From assembly GCA_045403015.1 (NCBI GenBank), contig JAXIPI010000479.1:1-8393 (forward strand): 8,393 nucleotides of DNA. The letters run 5' to 3'. The notes beneath the pieces are model-generated. The model did not search any database. It had not been told where the DNA came from and was given only the letters and a program-made list of their open reading frames with translations. The DNA comes from Gaiellasilicea sp045403015. Its GTDB lineage: Bacteria; Actinomycetota; Thermoleophilia; Gaiellales; Gaiellaceae. Below are positions 7,601-8,393 of the stretch, piece after piece (the first letter of the stretch is position 1; every line of letters begins with the position of its first letter). A program made the position numbers and the translations under genes.

Positions 7601-8393
7601 CGTTGGCAGGCGAGGTCATCGAGCCGGTCGGGCTGGTGACGTCGATCGACCAGGTGAAGGTCGCGGGCGTCGCGTCCGTGTTGGCTGCGGCATCGGTCGC
7701 GCGCACGTCGAAGGTGTGCGAGCCCTCGGCGAGCGAGCCGTAGAAGCTCGGCGTCGTGCACGAGCCCCACGAGCCGGCGTCGAGGCGGCACTCGAAGGTC
7801 GACGAGCCCTCGCTCGAGGTGAAGGAGAACGTCGCGCCCGTCGCATTCGTCGGATTCGCCGGGTTGCCCGTGATCGTCGTGTTCGGCGCTGCAGTGTCGA
7901 CCGTCCAGGCGAACGAGGCGGGGGAGAGATCGACGTTGCCGGCGGCATCCGTCGCGCGCACGTCGAAGGTGTGGGGGCCGTCGCCGAGGCCGCTGTAGAG
8001 CTTCGGGCTGACGCTCGAGATCCAGGCGCCGCCGTCGAGGCGCACCTCGAAGGTCACGCCGCTCTCGTTCGAGCTGAAGGTGAAGGTCGCGCCGGTCTGG
8101 TTCGTGATCGCCGCCGGGTTCGAGTCGATCGTCGTCTGCGGGCGTGTGCGCTCGACCGCGACGGTCTCGATGTCGCTCGTCGTGTTCAGGGCGTTGTCCG
8201 TGGCGACGGCCTTGAGCGTCCAGGAGCCGTCAGCCGGGATTGCACGCGAGACCGAGTACGGAGCGGTCGTATCCACGCCGATCGAGGTCTGGGAGCCGCA
8301 GGCCGGGGTCGGGCACTCGAAGAACTCGACCTGCGTCAGGTCGGCGTCGGGGCTCGAAGCAGTGATGGTGAAGGGATCCGCCGCGGACGCGTT
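1284..8393 (-). CDS. Giant multi-Ig-like repeat surface protein with PASTA and C-terminal receiver-like domain (N-terminus outside window)
   Basis: One uninterrupted frame of 2369 codons reads leftwards. It stays open to base 8393, and the GTG at 8274-8276 lies inside a repeat module, so the true start and any signal peptide are beyond the window. Numbering from the window edge: a partial Ig-like module (1-85), 18 further Ig-like modules (86-1751), a Big_5-like module (1752-1848), a unique beta-rich region (1849-1992), an FN3-like module (1993-2080), PASTA (2081-2141), a basic beta domain (2142-2254) and a receiver-like domain (2255-2369). The repeats are rich in T, S, A, G and D and poor in lysine. 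Only six cysteines occur, in three close pairs, which fits disulfides outside the cell. No transmembrane helix or LPXTG motif is visible. A rod-like cell-surface adhesin or wall-associated protein is likely, by inference from architecture. The gene has no visible operon partner; its 3' end meets the permease tail-to-tail. The ligand is unknown. Confidence 0.9.
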   Translation of the reverse strand, partial: NASAADPFTITASSPDADLTQVEFFECPTPACGSQTSIGVDTTAPYSVSRAIPADGSWTLKAVATDNALNTTSDIETVAVERTRPQTTIDSNPAAITNQTGATFTFSSNESGVTFEVRLDGGAWISSVSPKLYSGLGDGPHTFDVRATDAAGNVDLSPASFAWTVDTAAPNTTITGNPANPTNATGATFSFTSSEGSSTFECRLDAGSWGSCTTPSFYGSLAEGSHTFDVRATDAAANTDATPATFTWSIDVTSPTGSMTSPANGARVRATILLASDSADGGSGLASVVFERSPAGAGTWTATPASWDTTLVSDGDYDLRVVTSDAAGNVTVSGAITVTVDNTPPNTNITSQPADPTNATGASFSFSSEAGATYEVRLDGGAWSASASPKIYSGLAEGSHTFQVRATDLTGNVDATPAAFTWTVDTTAPNTNITSQPADPTNATGASFAFTSSEGGSSFEVRLDGGAWSASATPKTYSGLTEGSHTFQVRATDPAGNQDATQESYTWTIDTTAPNSSFTSTPADPSSDTTPTFGFASTEAPATYEVNLDGGGWVSASTPLTISPALSDGSHTLQVRASDIVGNQDATAAAYTWLVDGTNPTGSVTSPADGADIAGTVSLTSNSADAGSGVGTVTFQSSPAGANTWTNQAASWNTTAELDGDYDLRVVTTDNAGNTFTSATITVTVDNTVPTLSVNVANPVNAATSDPTPLDAIATDSGSGIDNVSFEQCTVANDDSCAVDTWTSLGVDTTSPYGVSWTIPGDGTRLLRVRATDNDGRQNTKLVLTTVDRTRPTGSVTVPAAGANLRGTSVSLSAVASDTAPGTVNTVTFQRSPAGAGTWTDISTDSTAPYNATLDTSGLSDGLYDLRVFTTDAAGNAESTPATVQVRIDNTLPTGTVTSPADAAAIRGTVTLTSNSADTGGSGVDTVQFQRSPIGAGSWTNQPASWDTTAQTDGQYDLRVVTTDNAGNVFTSAAITVRVDNTLPTGSVTSPAAASNLRATVSLTSDSADAGGSGVATVQFQRSPIGAGTWTNQAASWDTTAQADGQYDLRVVTTDNAGNAFTSGTVTVRVDNTLPTGSVTAPGNGAEIGVPPVSLTSNSADTGSGIDTVIFQRSPAGAGTWTSTPSTWDTAAGADAVADGQYDVRVVTTDLAGNAFTSSAITVLVDHTAPTTSALLAPGSPSNAPVTVSFSATDGTGSGVAKTEYRVDGGSLLQGSSVVIPAPGDHSNDGAHTVAFFSTDDVGNVEAPANTVTVVIDTTAPSGSGGDPGEYLRGIANLTYTTGATDVSSVQFQFSPAGANSWANIGAADITPPYEASWSTTLVADGEYDLRAVVTDTTGNVANELLPGLPKTVDNTPASGSITSPAAASYVAGTVTVTANASDGPVPPASGVSAVRFEIKPTGAGAFTVFGTQTAPTAGSTYSESLATGALADGPADLQVVVTDVAGNETTSATHTINIDNLAPVVALDDPGAAVGASVGLTATASPDTTDVAFRYRAVGSGAAGTLIASDSTAPFGVTWTTAPAAEAQWELIAVATDAGGNVTTSAPRVVLVDRTQPTGSVTAPGNGDTTGGPAVAIAANAADPGSGVTSVVWEVMEFGSGSFTPVATDTSAPYSTTWNSTSSPDGATVIHAVITDAAGNTHTTAGVPFTLDSTGPSVSLSDPGALVGGTISLNATTGGGAARVVFSVSPAGASTWTQIANDTSAPFSTPFDTSTLADGLYDLRAVGYDALDNASAPALRTNVRFDNTAPILVSSAPADGTVSTSANQIVLTANEPVTAPGALLDGVAAPAPSISGSTLTFSTGSLSDGLHVLSGELEDASGTRSLFRVAVSIQATPTSDPPPVERSITAGGDFTVTLPGGLVSVRMPAGAWPTPPDPQDYILVLRVDAGPAGPGFVPGTQIVQVTARWALSGLYVTQFDLPIEINFSNPAGVPALPAWSQVGASDATLWNNMGRLPGTTLPAAQPDGFHGDTATVSALTHHLTFFGLKIDDGPPTPPSHLAGVVASDGLTIRWIPGRDASGQLGNVLLYVNGEPYRIFGHRQFETKMGPFTPGDSRIFTLVQLDAAGNRSAHSAQLRAVPPVVGLSLEQAVTALAAAGFKLGTVREVPLSNVAPGTVVGPIAPRHRGIGTEVELEVSRPSTAPQTKLVFSVAASKTLTLKKRTTIAARVKVSRPAGLTAMLSTSAKKRLYTWRVRHVKAGANVVKLTLPKQIRRPGTYTLTWIARSGSETVSRTVKLKLVGKKVAQIKANRSEVEVVLAGEQHPKTVVQSALAGSHARVVAQAGLDQTFALAASGSRDVGIVVVDVDVHGVGFVSDLRTVFPTIRVIAIATQPADRVRALRAGAVKALPRNTTSRQLAKAIAAISSR
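1632..1970 (-). other. Basic C-terminal Ig-like beta domain of the giant protein
   Basis: Residues 2142-2254 include KLVFSVAASKTLTLKKRTTI, YTWRVRHVKAGANVVKLTLP, RRPGTYTLTWIARSG and TVKLKLVGKK. The alternating hydrophobic strands and the 'LP..iRRPGTYTLTW.A.SG' closing motif resemble beta-sandwich domains seen at the C-termini of large secreted actinobacterial proteins. The domain is strongly basic, unlike the acidic, lysine-poor repeats upstream. This could favour contact with anionic wall polymers. It leads directly into the receiver-like domain without a membrane helix. Confidence 0.5.
1971..2153 (-). other. PASTA domain of the giant protein
   Basis: Residues 2081-2141 have the classic PASTA pattern: VPPVVGLSLEQAVTALAAAG, then FKLGTVREVPLSNVAPGTVV, and the closing GTEVELEVSRP strand. 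The length, 61 residues, is normal for one domain. PASTA domains occur outside the cell in Ser/Thr kinases and penicillin-binding proteins, and several bind peptidoglycan fragments. A single copy near the C-terminus of a long repeat protein could provide wall attachment. This function is inferred. Confidence 0.85.
2154..2417 (-). other. FN3-like module of the giant protein
   Basis: Residues 1993-2080 begin DGPPTPPSHLAGVV, contain LTIRWIPGRDASG and NVLLYVNGEPYRIFG, and end with FTLVQLDAAGNRSAHSAQL. The 'P..P..L......l.l.W....D..G...Y.vy.n' arrangement and the closing 'v.A.D.aGN.S' strand are typical of fibronectin type III modules. It links the unique beta region to PASTA. Confidence 0.55.
2418..2849 (-). 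other. Unique beta-rich region of the giant protein
   Basis: Residues 1849-1992 do not repeat elsewhere in the window. They begin ITAGGDFTVTLPGGLVSVRM, contain PIEINFSNPAGVP and a tryptophan-bearing stretch (PAWSQVGASDATLWNNMG), and end TVSALTHHLTFFGLKID. The layout, with hydrophobic strands, a 'P.aW..v' segment and a terminal 'THHLTFFGL' strand, recalls ZU5/GAIN-type or other beta-sandwich modules found before C-terminal domains of bacterial surface proteins. I cannot name the family with confidence. Confidence 0.45.
2850..3140 (-). other. Big_5-like Ig module of the giant protein
   Basis: Residues 1752-1848 start ILVSSAPADGTVSTSANQIV, then TANEPV, and later SDGLHVLSGELEDASG. The 'P-x-D-G-x-V...I.L.F/AxEPV' opening is the signature of Big_5 (Ig-like) domains and differs from the family-A and B modules before it. 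It closes the repeat array and is followed by a proline-rich spacer (TPTSDPPPVE) leading to the unique region. Assignment is by pattern only. Confidence 0.6.
3141..8393 (-). repeat. Array of 19 tandem Ig-like modules (about 252-318 bp each)
   Basis: Modules end in a conserved linker of the form V/I-D-x-T-x-P (VDTTAP, VDNTLP, IDTTAP). Cutting after that proline gives, in coding order, these right-hand starts: 8393 (partial), 8138, 7883, 7628, 7358, 7106, 6851, 6593, 6323, 6017, 5714, 5441, 5168, 4883, 4610, 4319, 4001, 3719 and 3422. Family A (8138, 7883, 7358, 7106, 6851; 84-86 residues) has F/Y-E-x-x-LDGGxW and GSHTFxVRATD. Family B (7628, 6593, 6017, 5714, 5441, 5168 and more diverged copies from 4610 to 3141) has TGSVTSP, FQRSPxGAGTW and DGxYDLRVVTTDNAGN. 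Family C (8393 and 6323) has GVDTTxPYxVS and ends in RTRP. The module at 4883 (YRVDGGSLLQG) stands apart. All match the general style of bacterial Ig-like (Big) domains. Such tandem sandwiches normally form extended, often calcium-stiffened rods; calcium binding is not shown here. Confidence 0.9.
5216..5537 (-). repeat. Near-identical adjacent repeat units with a 49-bp exact direct repeat
   Basis: Bases 5216-5264 and 5489-5537 are identical over 49 bp and lie exactly 273 bp apart, which is one module length. They encode the DGQYDLRVVTTDNAGN region of the two most alike family-B modules (5714-5442 and 5441-5169). The flanking sequence is also very similar: the shared FQRSPIGAG segment differs by few bases. 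This is the best sign of recent duplication or gene conversion inside the array. It is also a likely site for module gain or loss by recombination and for assembly collapse. Confidence 0.85.

Noticed and set aside
8274..8276. GTG as the start of the giant gene
   Set aside because: The frame is open through 8393, and the upstream residues (FFECPTPACGSQTSIG) continue a family-C module matching the copy at 6323-6018, so the GTG is an internal valine.
3141..8393. Possible CRISPR or satellite-type array
   Set aside because: Repeat units are about 270 bp, translate in frame into Ig-like modules and diverge at third positions; there are no short identical repeats with unique spacers.

Overview
The window is very GC-rich with almost no intergenic DNA. 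It looks like an actinobacterial chromosome or metagenomic contig. The style of the tandem Ig-like modules (FECRLDAGSWGSC, DGxYDLRVVTTDNAGN) and of the C-terminal beta domain suggests a deep actinobacterial lineage such as Thermoleophilia (Gaiellales/Solirubrobacterales). This placement is an inference from style and composition; no rRNA or marker gene is present.

Layout. Bases 1-564 (+) hold a PduO-type cob(I)alamin adenosyltransferase whose first few codons lie outside the window. It overlaps by 25 nt the GTG start (540) of an eight-helix TauE/SafE-type membrane permease. That gene is read through to 1287 only if one extra base near 768 is skipped, so it is either a fresh pseudogene or a sequencing/assembly error. 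Bases 1284-8393 (-) are one open frame of 2369 codons with no start in the window: the C-terminal part of a giant, presumably secreted, repeat protein. The permease and the giant gene converge, and their stop codons interleave in the 4-nt string CTAA (1284-1287). There is no room for a terminator between them.

The giant protein, from its visible N-terminal side, has about 19 Ig-like beta-sandwich modules of 84-106 residues. They fall into at least two interleaved sequence families. A Big_5-like module, a unique beta-rich region, an FN3-like module, one PASTA domain and a basic Ig-like beta domain follow. The last 115 residues resemble a degenerate response-regulator receiver (REC) domain, which is the most unusual feature here. 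No transmembrane helix or LPXTG signal is visible, so PASTA is the likeliest wall contact.

The two plus-strand genes are probably co-transcribed and translationally coupled. I see no functional link between them and the giant surface protein. No RNA genes, CRISPR array, insertion sequence or convincing promoter is visible, and no stretch over 300 bases lacks a gene.
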